Of a stretch of DNA of 64,000 nucleotides, positions 22,832 to 32,207 are shown piece by piece (the stretch's first letter is position 1; every line of letters begins with the position of its first letter). The notes under the pieces were generated by a model that worked only from the letters and a program-made list of their open reading frames with translations, searched no databases and was not told the DNA's origin. The DNA is from Labyrinthula sp. Ha (Eukaryota; Sar; Bigyra; Labyrinthulida; Labyrinthulaceae): contig JAALGZ010000033.1 of the NCBI GenBank assembly GCA_015227615.1, positions 62,001 to 126,000 of the forward strand, given 5' to 3'. Position numbers and translations under genes: made by a program.

Positions 22832-23563
22832 ATGAATGCAAAGTACCTTGAACAAAGACAAGCATCTTCTAAACCATTTAATTGGAGAGATACTAGCAAT
22901 ACATTTCCAGACTCTCCAAGTAGTCAAATTTCATTTAAAAGAAACGACTCTTGGTACGAACTTAACTCCGAAAAACCTGTTGATCCAAAAAAGATTACTA
23001 ACGATCGATTATACAATTCAAGTGCACGGAAACGAGAAGGAAGAAGTAAGCGAAAAAAAAAACGAAAAAAACAAAAATCACCTCGAAAGGGTGAGATGAT
23101 GCGTAAATTTTCTCCTGTAAGTTTAATTGATACTTCTGGAGAAGTTCGACGACCTTCGAAGTCAGCTAAAGAGCAACAATCAAATCGGAAACAAAAGATT
23201 TCAAAAGGTGAAACTTTAGGAAAAGCTAACCTAGTAGCAGAAGCGAATAATAGAGATTTTAGATCAAAACCTAATTCCGAAAGTAAAAAGCCGAGAAAAC
23301 TAAAAAATCTGCGGAATGAGCAGCAAGTAGTTTCAGTTGGGGCTGTAAGTGAAAAGATGATTGCCTACCCGGCAGTAGCGTCCCAATTTTCTGATGATTT
23401 TAAAAGACGCAGTTTGGAAGGCCAAATGGAAAGTTACTTTGATAAAGACCACGCCCAGCAACAGATGCAGCATGGACTTCCGATACCGGAAAAAGAACAG
23501 AAACAACAAAAAGTTTTGAAAAAAACGAAACGAAAATGTTTTCCTTTTGGTTGGTTCTTTTGA
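22832..23563 (+). CDS. Basic low-complexity protein of unknown function
   Basis: A 243-residue protein, rich in Lys, Arg, Ser and Gln, with a dense basic cluster at about 66-88 (REGRSKRKKKRKKQKSPRKG) that could act as a nuclear localisation signal. It contains no recognisable domain, signal peptide or membrane helix. The C-terminus is unusual: after KKTKRK it ends in the aromatic CFPFGWFF. The ATG is at 22832. It converges with the membrane protein gene at 23607, leaving 43 bp between stops. Probably a real but fast-evolving gene; the base composition and length argue against chance. Confidence 0.7.
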   Translation: MNAKYLEQRQASSKPFNWRDTSNTFPDSPSSQISFKRNDSWYELNSEKPVDPKKITNDRLYNSSARKREGRSKRKKKRKKQKSPRKGEMMRKFSPVSLIDTSGEVRRPSKSAKEQQSNRKQKISKGETLGKANLVAEANNRDFRSKPNSESKKPRKLKNLRNEQQVVSVGAVSEKMIAYPAVASQFSDDFKRRSLEGQMESYFDKDHAQQQMQHGLPIPEKEQKQQKVLKKTKRKCFPFGWFF

Positions 23564-23606
23564 AATAATTTTTTTTGTGTATTATATGAGTCGTGTTGTT
23601 CTGTTC

Positions 23607-24266
23607 TTAAGGATTAGAATTTATAGTTTCTCCAACAGTTAGAACCTGTCTCTCTGAAATTAGTTCTGCAAATTCGATATCATTTGAAGCTTCATCAAAA
23701 TTATTTTTTATACGAGACATATGAAGAAGTTTCTGCAGTTGTTGATTCTGCCCGTTTCGGGGAAGAAAAAGGTTCTTTGGGTTCCCACTGCTCTCATTTT
23801 CAAGTACTATGAATTTCCCTTTCTTTACAATGGAAGAGTTCAAATTATAGAAATATACTTCTACATTCTTTTCAGGAAATATTTGAACAAAAACTGATAA
23901 ATATTTACTCTCAAAAACATTCAGAGGCCTCTTAACTAAGATAATCTGTGAGCTCGTTGCTAAAATGACCTGCCTTGCGAAACGCCTGTTCAGTTCCATA
24001 TTAAACCCGGCTACAGTTCCTCTATACTTAGCATAAGTTGGTCCCAAGAGTATAGCACTTGGGATTAATAGCGGTAAAAGAACGACGAAGTAGATGAATG
24101 CTTCTAGTCTTTGGAACATTGAGTTCACCCCAAAAGGGGCCGGATCAGGATAGATTGCAACTTCTATTTCGTCAGCCGTAAAACCATTTTGAACCAGGAT
24201 ATTTGCAAGATTGGAGTCAATCACAGGCCGGTTTAGTAGAGCTTGAGATGGGCTGGGTGTGCTCAT
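23607..24266 (-). CDS. Membrane-anchored protein of unknown function
   Basis: A 219-residue protein starting at the ATG at 24266; the frame is open a further 27 codons upstream but without an ATG. Residues about 55-77 (AFIYFVVLLPLLIPSAILLG) form one membrane segment, or a re-entrant hairpin given its two prolines. The following about 90 residues alternate hydrophobic strands (RFARQVILATSSQIILVKR, LSVFVQIFPEKNVEVYFYN), which would fit a small beta-rich domain such as a PH-like fold; that is a guess from pattern only. The N-terminal 50 residues are soluble and mildly acidic. No family recognised. Confidence 0.7.
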   Translation of the reverse strand: MSTPSPSQALLNRPVIDSNLANILVQNGFTADEIEVAIYPDPAPFGVNSMFQRLEAFIYFVVLLPLLIPSAILLGPTYAKYRGTVAGFNMELNRRFARQVILATSSQIILVKRPLNVFESKYLSVFVQIFPEKNVEVYFYNLNSSIVKKGKFIVLENESSGNPKNLFLPRNGQNQQLQKLLHMSRIKNNFDEASNDIEFAELISERQVLTVGETINSNP

Positions 24267-24980
24267 TTTTTCTTCCTTTATTTGTTTTTTGGTTTTCTGT
24301 TTTTTAGTTTGGTGTCTAATAGGAACATTGGATCGAATTTTGTTCAATTAATGAATTGTGTATTGATATATTAACAAGACTAATATAAGATTGATATATT
24401 CTTGAAATTGCTCTCAATACTGTGGTATTACCTTGATGCAGTTGCTGCCAAGTTCTACAAGGATAACTTTTCCTAGATAAACAACAATATGAAGACTGAA
24501 GATTTTCATTGAATTTAGAGAAAACTAATTAAAACACAAAACAGAGAAAACCAAGGAGGCAGTTCGGGAAGAGTTTCTAGTATGTGAATCTTAGTTGTGA
24601 CCTCTTAGATTGTCAGGTTCAAACTACATGGTACAAAGGTATTTCATTATAAAAAATGCAGACAAAAACTTGGAAATGAAAGTCAAAAGAAGTTTATCTA
24701 TATGTTTCTATAAACCTTAAATTGTTTTTTTTGAGAGCATTTTTTCGAAGCGATGTTCTCGTGGAGAGTTGCAATAGGAAAAAGACCTCTTGCATGCTTT
24801 TTTGTGTGGAAAAAGAGTAAAGAATAGATGCATATGTTATCCGGAAGTACTAAAACATGGAGCAACAAATATATAAGAGACCAGTTTAATAAATTGAACA
24901 CCACCAATAGCAGAAAAGTTGAAAGCAGATGAAGACTTTCTAACTGTTTTGAATAATGATATAATTTCCAGCTTGGAAGA
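24267..24980. other. Intergenic up to the retroelement insertion point
   Basis: AT-rich flank between the membrane protein gene and the LTR element. No gene seen; a 69-codon minus-strand frame near 24700-24900 has no supporting features. Confidence 0.5.
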
Positions 24981-24984
24981 AACG
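24981..24984. repeat. Target-site duplication, left copy
   Basis: AACG directly outside the left LTR, matching AACG at 34202-34205. It may be read as five bases (AAACG) if the LTR is taken one base shorter. Confidence 0.7.
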
Positions 24985-25520
24985 TTTAACCTCACTTCGT
25001 TTATGATTGAGTAAGTGTGGAAATAAACCTAGGTGAAAAGTTGTAAAAATATAAGTGAGAGACTTAGAAGAAGGTAAATATTTTGAATACTTTAATATAA
25101 TTTTATATTTGTAAAGAAATCCGCTTAGAAAGATAGCTTTCTATTTCTATTATTTCAGTATACCCTAAATATACGTGGGGGTACCTAAAATAGTCTATTT
25201 CTTACTTATAGGTTTTCCTGAAGTGTAGACCGAAAAATATGATCTATAAAAATTATGTCTCGTAATGTTAACTTTCTTGAAAGGTCTTCTTTATTGTACA
25301 GCCGATAACAACTCTGTACTACAGTGAATCTGTATATTTTCTATATTTTATGTGTTATCTAAAACTACAGTATTGCCATATTGGCTTTTCCTAACTACCC
25401 ATACTAGACACAATAATAATAAACTATACAAATATATAATATATTTATTATAGTAACAATAAGCCACTTCAAGAATAAATTAATAGCAGTAAGCTAGATA
25501 AGAAGTACCTCACTGTTATA
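24985..25520 (-). repeat. 3' LTR of the retroelement
   Basis: Direct repeat of 33665-34201. It contains the end of the long pol-side frame in its first 27 nt (element sense). It does not begin and end with the usual TG...CA. Confidence 0.92.
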
Positions 25521-28500
25521 CCGCCTCTTTTTATGATGATCAAATCCTTGTAATTTGAACATAGGAAAACCATTCTTATCTGCTGTCGGATCAATTTCAT
25601 TCCCTAAAGTGATCCATCTATCTCTTAAGTTATGCGTTCTCCCAAACAACTCCAAGTATAATCCTCCTGGTAAGCTGTTTTCAACTAAATCATAAAATTC
25701 ATCAGGCTTTCTCATTGGAGTGGAAATTGTAGCTCTGAATAAATCAGCTTCTTTTTGACATCTCCAACTCTCTCCAGGATCGCCAATCTTTGCCAAAAAA
25801 CAAAGCTCTTTCTTATGTCGTAAATAACTACCTTGGCTACAGAAATATTTATCATACTTAGTACTCTTATCCCATATAATAAAATCAATGTACTTGAATC
25901 CACATTTCTCCATCCAATCATAGGCTAGTCTTAATTTATTGGTAACGGTCCATAAAAATAAATAACCATCTTTAATAAATCTTGATAAATCAATAGATAA
26001 TAATTCTTCATCCTTCATACAACTAAAAGGTATAGTAGCTCCTCTTGTAGGACTAGTCCCTGTCTGCATCCAAGGTGGATCAACTACCAGGGCTCTAAAA
26101 GAAAAATCCTTGATCATCTCATAACTTCTATCGTCTAGTATATAAATGGTAGCATAAGTTGCATACTTAGGGGCTATCCATATTTTATATTCTTCTCCAT
26201 TACTTTTAAGTTGAAATTCATTATCTCCTAAACATTCAGCTCTTACTTTTACATCATTATATTGAAACTCAAAATTCTTTTCCTCATAATGATCATAATA
26301 AAAGTAGACTAAAGATTTCAACATGATTTCATTTCTCTTTTTAAATATCTCTCTCGAAATTAATATTCCTTTTTCAAATTTAATATCAAATGCTATATCT
26401 TTTATTAGGTTCTTGTGCTGCTCTTCTAAATTATATTCTTCTATTTTGTGATTAAGCTGCGTCACTCTGCTTCCCATCGGCAGCTGTTCTGTATAACAAT
26501 CTATTTTATCTTTCAAAACATTTATGGGATTCGCTCCTAATTTCTCTAAAATATCATTCCCTAATAAAAAATAATTCCATTTAGGGGCATTCGTGATCAA
26601 TATTTTTAACTTTGGTATTTGAATCTCTCCATTTCCTAAAGTAATAATCACATCCATTACCATATATCCTACAGTCATTGTAGGGTTATTGTTGGCATCA
26701 TATAAATATAAGTGCGCCTTATGATATTCATCTTTCCTAAATAATTTATATTGATTGTTTCTGGGCAAGGATTTCAAACTAGTACAAGTAACTGAAGCCC
26801 CTGAATCCAATAATCCCACGGACATAAATCCCTGGTCTGATTCAGAATCTACTAAAGATGTAGATACTTCTTGGTCATTGCCTCTTTCCTCCATCATAAT
26901 AACCTTATTTTTCCAATATTCTAATAACTTTTTCTTTTGTTCGTAACTGATACGATTTTGACTAATCTTAGCCCAGATGGGTATACCAATTTCTTTTTCT
27001 AGTAATGAATCTTGTTTTTCTTTGAAATATTCATAGGTTTTGTCTTTTACGATTCTTCGTTCCTCCATAGTCAAATGTTTCTCGTTATTATACAGTAAAC
27101 CATTTTTTCCCGGGGAGACTTTTTTATCGTTCTCTCTGTTTATAATATCTAAATCAATCTTCAATCCGTGATAAAGAAAAATAGCTTGACCACCAACTAA
27201 AACTCTTGATCTATTTATTATTTGGGACCTAGTCTTTCCTGGAAGGCAATTACTATTCAATATTTTTTCCCACTGTCCAAAGCCATAACTTCTAATAAGC
27301 CTTTTTAATAAATAGTCTTCGTAATCAGTCCATCCTTTAGATTGAGTAAGATATGGTAGAACTCCATCATGTTCTAATTTCAACTTTTTCGGATACGATC
27401 TATAATAAACTATATTAGCAGAATTATTATTCTTATAAGGTACTACATATTTTTCGTATAAAGAATTAATAAGAGATGTTTTATCTTTGTTTTGTTGTAG
27501 AAATTTTATTATTGAGTATTTAACGTCATTCCATAGAGCATCAAATAATTGCCAGTCAGAATCTAAAGCTTCCAAGCCTTTCCATTTGACTTTCAAATAT
27601 ATTTTTCCATCTATTTCTTGCACGTCTAATACCTCTTCTAAATAAAAACGTCCCGAGTTATATAAGTAAACTTCCTTAACTAATTCATTATTAGGTAAAC
27701 CTTTTCCATCATAGTATTTAATTCTTCTTGAATGTACTTCCATCGTATTACCTAATAAGTCCTTAACTAAATATAAATTGTTTCCTGTATTTTTTTCTAT
27801 AACAACAGGTCCTAACCATCTAAGTTGAAGTTTATCCTTTATTAAACTAGTTTCAGCTATGGAATACATAACATAGTCCCCAGGACCATATTGTACATCA
27901 TCCATATGAATATTTTTGTTATATCGTTTCTGATGTCTATCTCTTCCCATAGTAAGGCATTCTAATAATTTTTTATCATTCTCACCTAACTCTTCAGTAA
28001 GTTCTTTGATATATTTTATTAAATGATCTTTAATCTGGTATTGTATAAAATGTTTTCTATTCCATATCGGTATTGTAGGATTCATTATGTTATTTTCTAT
28101 TAGGGGTTCATCTAAATTCGGATCTAAGGCAATAATTCTACCTTCAATATTTCTTCCACTATATATTTGGTTTGGAGTCAGATTGAGCTTCGATCTTATA
28201 GGGTGATTATTTATGTGTCCCATAACTGTATTCAACAAAGATGGCCATTCAGTAAGTGGTAATCCAATCTCACTGGTAAGACTTCTAAATAATCTAATAA
28301 CCTCCCTATTTCTTTTTTCTACTGGCCCGTTTGACCAGGGTGAGTAAACTATAGACAACCTCCTACTATACCCCATAATTCTATCTAACTCTCTAGCAGC
28401 TTCATTACAAAAATGACTACCTTTATCAGAGGCGATGGCCACTTTTCCAGAAATCCCCTGAATAGCAGCCCATGTAGTAATACCTTCTATATAACCCTCT

Positions 28501-29126
28501 ACGGTGCAATGTTTTTTATAAAACAACCAAGTTTTTCGCGAATAATCATCCACTATAGAGAGCAAATAACCATTGTAAATCGATAAATAATCTGTATGTA
28601 ATAAAATATTCGGTTTCGTAGCGTGAGGTAATCTACCTAATGGTATTCTAATTAACGCTGGAAATCTATCACAGTGTAGGCAGAGATTATGTAATATTTT
28701 TAGCCTGCTTCTTATCTCTTTCTTAGTTACTGTAAACGAATACACAGACAAGGTAATTAATTCAGCATCAATTGAAGTATACCCTTCAGCAACATGAGTA
28801 TGAAATAATAATCTATCCAATAAAGTTTCTGGGATCACAACTTTATTGTCTAATAAGATAATATTTTTCTTCTTTTCATAAGTATCTTTCCATTCTATTT
28901 TTTCTTGATGTTTCTTTACATCCGCCGCGTTAATACGCTCCCATTTTCTGGGATAAGAAGGATGTAGAAAAGATATCCTAGCATCTCTAAATTGATACCA
29001 GTCTGAATCTTTTTCTATGTATTCATCTTGCAAAGAGTTAGGTTCTTCCAGGACTTTTTCTAAGTCTAAAGGATTAATATTATTATTTTTGGCTCTGTCA
29101 GTAACCGCGTTGGCAATCAATTTCAT
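25494..29126 (-). CDS. Retroelement frame: integrase, chromodomain, SANT, protease, MT-A70 methyltransferase
   Basis: An open frame of 1210 residues. Residues 110-152 hold an HHCC zinc-binding region. The DDE integrase core follows with Asp179 (LLHTDY), Asp234 (IASDKGSHF) and Glu270 (SNGPVEKRN). A GPY/F-type C-terminal module covers 412-472 (LRWLGPVVIEK). A chromodomain lies at about 494-545 (FYLEEVLDVQEIDGKIYLKV, KWKGLEALDSDW). A Myb/SANT helix set lies at 598-645 (GWTDYEDYLL, GFGQWEKILN). A retropepsin-like fold lies at about 768-865 (GLLDSGASVT, later YFLLGNDILEKLGA). The MT-A70 domain lies at 1008-1178. In canonical Ty3/gypsy elements the protease lies before the reverse transcriptase, and a nucleic-acid methyltransferase is not a standard part. 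The frame continues through the polypurine tract and ends inside the LTR. I infer that the chromodomain and SANT domain guide integration or bind chromatin. Confidence 0.9.
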   Translation of the reverse strand: MKLIANAVTDRAKNNNINPLDLEKVLEEPNSLQDEYIEKDSDWYQFRDARISFLHPSYPRKWERINAADVKKHQEKIEWKDTYEKKKNIILLDNKVVIPETLLDRLLFHTHVAEGYTSIDAELITLSVYSFTVTKKEIRSRLKILHNLCLHCDRFPALIRIPLGRLPHATKPNILLHTDYLSIYNGYLLSIVDDYSRKTWLFYKKHCTVEGYIEGITTWAAIQGISGKVAIASDKGSHFCNEAARELDRIMGYSRRLSIVYSPWSNGPVEKRNREVIRLFRSLTSEIGLPLTEWPSLLNTVMGHINNHPIRSKLNLTPNQIYSGRNIEGRIIALDPNLDEPLIENNIMNPTIPIWNRKHFIQYQIKDHLIKYIKELTEELGENDKKLLECLTMGRDRHQKRYNKNIHMDDVQYGPGDYVMYSIAETSLIKDKLQLRWLGPVVIEKNTGNNLYLVKDLLGNTMEVHSRRIKYYDGKGLPNNELVKEVYLYNSGRFYLEEVLDVQEIDGKIYLKVKWKGLEALDSDWQLFDALWNDVKYSIIKFLQQNKDKTSLINSLYEKYVVPYKNNNSANIVYYRSYPKKLKLEHDGVLPYLTQSKGWTDYEDYLLKRLIRSYGFGQWEKILNSNCLPGKTRSQIINRSRVLVGGQAIFLYHGLKIDLDIINRENDKKVSPGKNGLLYNNEKHLTMEERRIVKDKTYEYFKEKQDSLLEKEIGIPIWAKISQNRISYEQKKKLLEYWKNKVIMMEERGNDQEVSTSLVDSESDQGFMSVGLLDSGASVTCTSLKSLPRNNQYKLFRKDEYHKAHLYLYDANNNPTMTVGYMVMDVIITLGNGEIQIPKLKILITNAPKWNYFLLGNDILEKLGANPINVLKDKIDCYTEQLPMGSRVTQLNHKIEEYNLEEQHKNLIKDIAFDIKFEKGILISREIFKKRNEIMLKSLVYFYYDHYEEKNFEFQYNDVKVRAECLGDNEFQLKSNGEEYKIWIAPKYATYATIYILDDRSYEMIKDFSFRALVVDPPWMQTGTSPTRGATIPFSCMKDEELLSIDLSRFIKDGYLFLWTVTNKLRLAYDWMEKCGFKYIDFIIWDKSTKYDKYFCSQGSYLRHKKELCFLAKIGDPGESWRCQKEADLFRATISTPMRKPDEFYDLVENSLPGGLYLELFGRTHNLRDRWITLGNEIDPTADKNGFPMFKLQGFDHHKKRRYNSEVLLI
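25521..25532 (-). other. Polypurine tract of the retroelement
   Basis: On the minus strand AAAAAGAGGCGG directly precedes the 3' LTR, the position where plus-strand DNA synthesis is primed in LTR elements. The same bases encode Lys-Lys-Arg-Arg near the end of the long frame. Confidence 0.7.
25593..26105 (-). other. METTL3-like MT-A70 domain inside the retroelement
   Basis: Residues 1008-1178 of the long frame. Signatures in order: ALVVDPPWMQ (DPPW catalytic motif), DGYLFLWTVTNKL (METTL3 DGFLFLWVTGRAM), IDFIIWDKS, RHKKELCFLAKIGDP (METTL3 HGKEHCLVGVKGNP), STPMRKPDEFYDLVE and ELFGRTHNLRDRWITLGNEI (METTL3 ELFGRPHN..WITLGNQ). The last block favours METTL3 over METTL4 (which ends differently) and over METTL14 (which lacks DPPW). 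METTL3 transfers a methyl group from S-adenosylmethionine to N6 of adenosine in RNA. The CCCH zinc fingers of cellular METTL3 are absent. Identity is judged by eye from memory of the family. Confidence 0.88.
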
Positions 29127-29377
29127 TTTTCCAAATATTATATTTCATTTCGAATCATATTTTCTAACTATCTTAGGTATCCGCTCTTCTACTATACTAG
29201 GAAAACCCCATCTTGATAATAGATCAGCAAATCTATTATGCTCACCAGAGTAGTGTAAAACTTCTATATTAAATCTCTGAAGCATAATGGCCATCTTTGC
29301 AATCTACCTAGAGAAGATGATTTCACTGATTTGGGCGGATTAAAAATATAAATAAGATTCCTATGATCTGTTAGCAC

Positions 29378-29785
29378 CTATATCGGTTTTATGGTACTTG
29401 AAGTCATATATTCGAACCTCAGTAGGGCCTTTATTATTGGAATCATTTCTTTTTCAGATACTGACCAAGACAATTCAGGTCCTCTGAAAGCACCAGAAAG
29501 AGAATATACCGGGGTAACCACCTGATCATCATTAAGCCTGAATTTTTTCTCATCAGTTGTTGCAACTAAAATATTACCCTTTCCTAAGTTATTTATAATC
29601 ATTTTTAAGTAAGGTATTAAAACTTTCCAATCTGGGTTATTAAGTGTGTTCAATATTTCCATATTCAACTTCTTATCTAAGACTTCGGTAGATATTATTT
29701 TTTGTATTATTTCCAGAGCTGTTTCCACATTTATTTTACCTTTTGACAGGGACTCTATACAATCTAATAAATTTTCCTTAATCAT
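29378..29785 (-). pseudogene. Retroelement RNase H region, second half
   Basis: The frame contains VYSLSGAFRGPELSWSVSEK followed by EMIPIIKALLRF, the typical second half of a Ty3/gypsy RNase H domain (the F-x-S-x-x-F...W...EKE...AL pattern). A long helical, low-complexity stretch precedes it. The first part of RNase H (LEIYTDASDNYW) is seen in the neighbouring reverse transcriptase region, so the domain carries a large internal insertion compared with the canonical form. Fossil part of the element at 24985-34201. Confidence 0.75.
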
Positions 29786-29877
29786 TTGGTTAGAGTTCTG
29801 TATCTTTATCGATCTTCTCCATTTCTGTATATTCTCTATATTTTCCTTCGATACTAGTTTTATATTATTATCTTTAC

Positions 29878-31215
29878 TTATTGAATATGATTTATTGCTA
29901 TTTTTTTTTCTTTTTCGTAACTTTCTGCTAATAATGGTTCCTGGGTAGATAATTTCATAACCCTATTAAATATTGAATTTACCTTCCCATCTCCAGGATT
30001 TATTTCACTATAATAATAATCATCCATAATAAGTTGCCCCACATTTTCTTCCGAAGGACTCTCTACCTTATTTAAGTTTTCTACTTTTTGTTGCTCTATT
30101 ATATTATCTTCATTTTTGTGAGTCACTATGGTGATTACTGCAACCCAATAGTTATCTGAGGCGTCAGTGTATATTTCTAATTGCTGCTCTGGATCTATAT
30201 GTTTTAAAGTATTTTTGGCTGCGGCCGCCAATACTTTTTTAAACATATTAAAGTTATTTTTAAGGGTATTATATTCCACACTACCCTCTATATTCATCTT
30301 GCTTCTGAATTTTTTCGGAATTCTTTTTCCTTTGTCTAAGAATAACTTTCTTTTTAATTCTAATGCAAGAGATTGCAATTCACTTTTTATAGTGCTGAGT
30401 TTTGGTAAGGCCAGTGCTAACCAGCTACTTACGTAGAGAATATCTTCAAGTTGTCCTAAAGTCTTCGGACATTCCATAGATAATATCTTATCAAAATGTT
30501 TTTGACTGAAGTTCCGTCCTTTTCTAGTGATTGTTCTGCCGCACCATTCTGTTTCGGTGGTATAGAACTCACATTTCATCGCGTTTAATCTCAATTTATA
30601 TTTTATACAGTTGCTTAAAATAGTTTCTATAACCTGTTTGAATTGTTGAAACTCATTTGAATATATGAGACTGTCGTCCAGCCACTGTAAACAACCTTGA
30701 TTAGGGGTACCGAATACACCTTGGTGACCCCCTAATATAAAACTAATCATTCTAGTACTATAAATAAATGGGGTATTTATAAATCCCATGGGGCTACCCA
30801 ATAACCGATAACAGCCAAAAGGTGTTGAAATATTGAAATATTTTGCAGCTTCTTCACTAATGGGCATCATATCAAAACCACTAAGAGCATCGAAACTAGC
30901 CATGTGATTAATCTCCGAAGGCAACCAATTAAGTTGGGCTTCTAAATCTACTAAAGAAGTACCGATTACCTGAACTACTTTATTGAGGTCCCTTAAATCT
31001 ATTACCATTCTCCATTTATTATTTTTCTTTGGTACCATAAAAGCTGGAGATGAATAAAGGGGATCAGGTTCGAGAGCCAGCATACCCATGTCGATGAGGT
31101 CCTGTATCTTCTTTCTCATAGCTTCCTTCTTAACCGCATTCATTTCTCTAGCGGGAGCCCTAAAAGGCTTAGCATCAGGCTTTAGGACCACCGGCATCGG
31201 GGGTATTTTAGACAT
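29878..31215 (-). pseudogene. Retroelement reverse transcriptase region
   Basis: Reverse transcriptase of the Ty3/gypsy type. Blocks seen: FMVPKKNNKWRMVIDLRDLN, then SFDALSGFDMMPI, then FGCYRLLGSPMGFINTPF, and the double-aspartate active-site region within LDDSLIYS, followed by a thumb/connection region and the first part of RNase H (YTDASDNYW). No protease lies upstream of it, which is where that domain sits in most Ty3/gypsy elements. Fossil part of the element. Confidence 0.9.
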
Positions 31216-31658
31216 CTGGGCTATCGATTGCCTGATTCCAAAAGCTCCAATATATTTAAAATAAAGATTTTTTAGCTCTTCTAATTGGTTTCTTGTGAGC
31301 TGTCCTTTATTATGGCGGCTCTGTAGTTGAGAAATTATTATAGATTTTATTTCGTTTTCCTCTTTGATTTTTTCTTTATTTAAATCGTTAAAGTCACTAG
31401 TGGTATTTTCTCCATACCCTAGCTCCCATGACTCTTCATAATGTTCTAAATCAAAGAAATCATTTGAGGCATTTTCCTGTGTATTTATACTATTAATAGA
31501 ATTAGTATTTATACACTTAGACGTTTCATATACAGTATTTAAGTCGTTCTTTATTTTAGAGAAGTTTCGCCACTTGATGCCTTGCTGATCCTCATTTTCT
31601 ATTTAATTATTCTTATTCCCTATTCTATCGGCCTCCGTCTTTTCCAACATATTCTTCT

Positions 31659-32180
31659 CTATTTTGAACTATCTATTGCTAGAAGGCTATTCACCAACTT
31701 TTTATTTTGATTGGTACTTTCATATATTTTTACATTATTTATTAAAATATCTTTTTCATTTAAATTGATATTTGATTGCTCATTACTATAATATTTTTCT
31801 TTATCCATATTTTTTACTTCATTTTTATATTTTATATTTTTTATTTGGCTTTCGTGTTTTCTATTTTTTATTTTATATTTTGGTTCTTTCTCTAAATATT
31901 CATCTACTTCATAATTATTAAATATTTGGGATTGACTTATCCAATATGTGAGATTCTCTGGTATGAAATCTTCTTCATATTTTTCTTTCTCAATATATCT
32001 GTTGCCACTAATCATATTAGCTGTTGGTTTTTTATTGTTATTTAACTTTGACATAATATCCGTCAATGGAACATTATTATTGATTGTATTAGAACTATCT
32101 TGATTGTTTGTAGTAGTGATAGTATTTGCCGTATCGGTCCTCAATTTTGGAAAACCTTCCAACAGCTGGCTAATATTCAA
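31659..32180 (-). pseudogene. Retroelement Asn-rich spacer region
   Basis: Open stretch between the gag-like and reverse transcriptase regions, dominated by Asn, Lys, Glu and Ile. No domain is recognised; in particular no DSGA-type protease motif. Probably a linker of the polyprotein or a separate small product. Confidence 0.5.
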
Positions 32181-32207
32181 CAGGTGTTTCCTATTGTATT
32201 CCTCCCG

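Noticed and set aside
23607-24347. Longer membrane protein starting at 24347
   Set aside because: The upstream start would be TTG; the ATG at 24266 gives a cleaner N-terminus.
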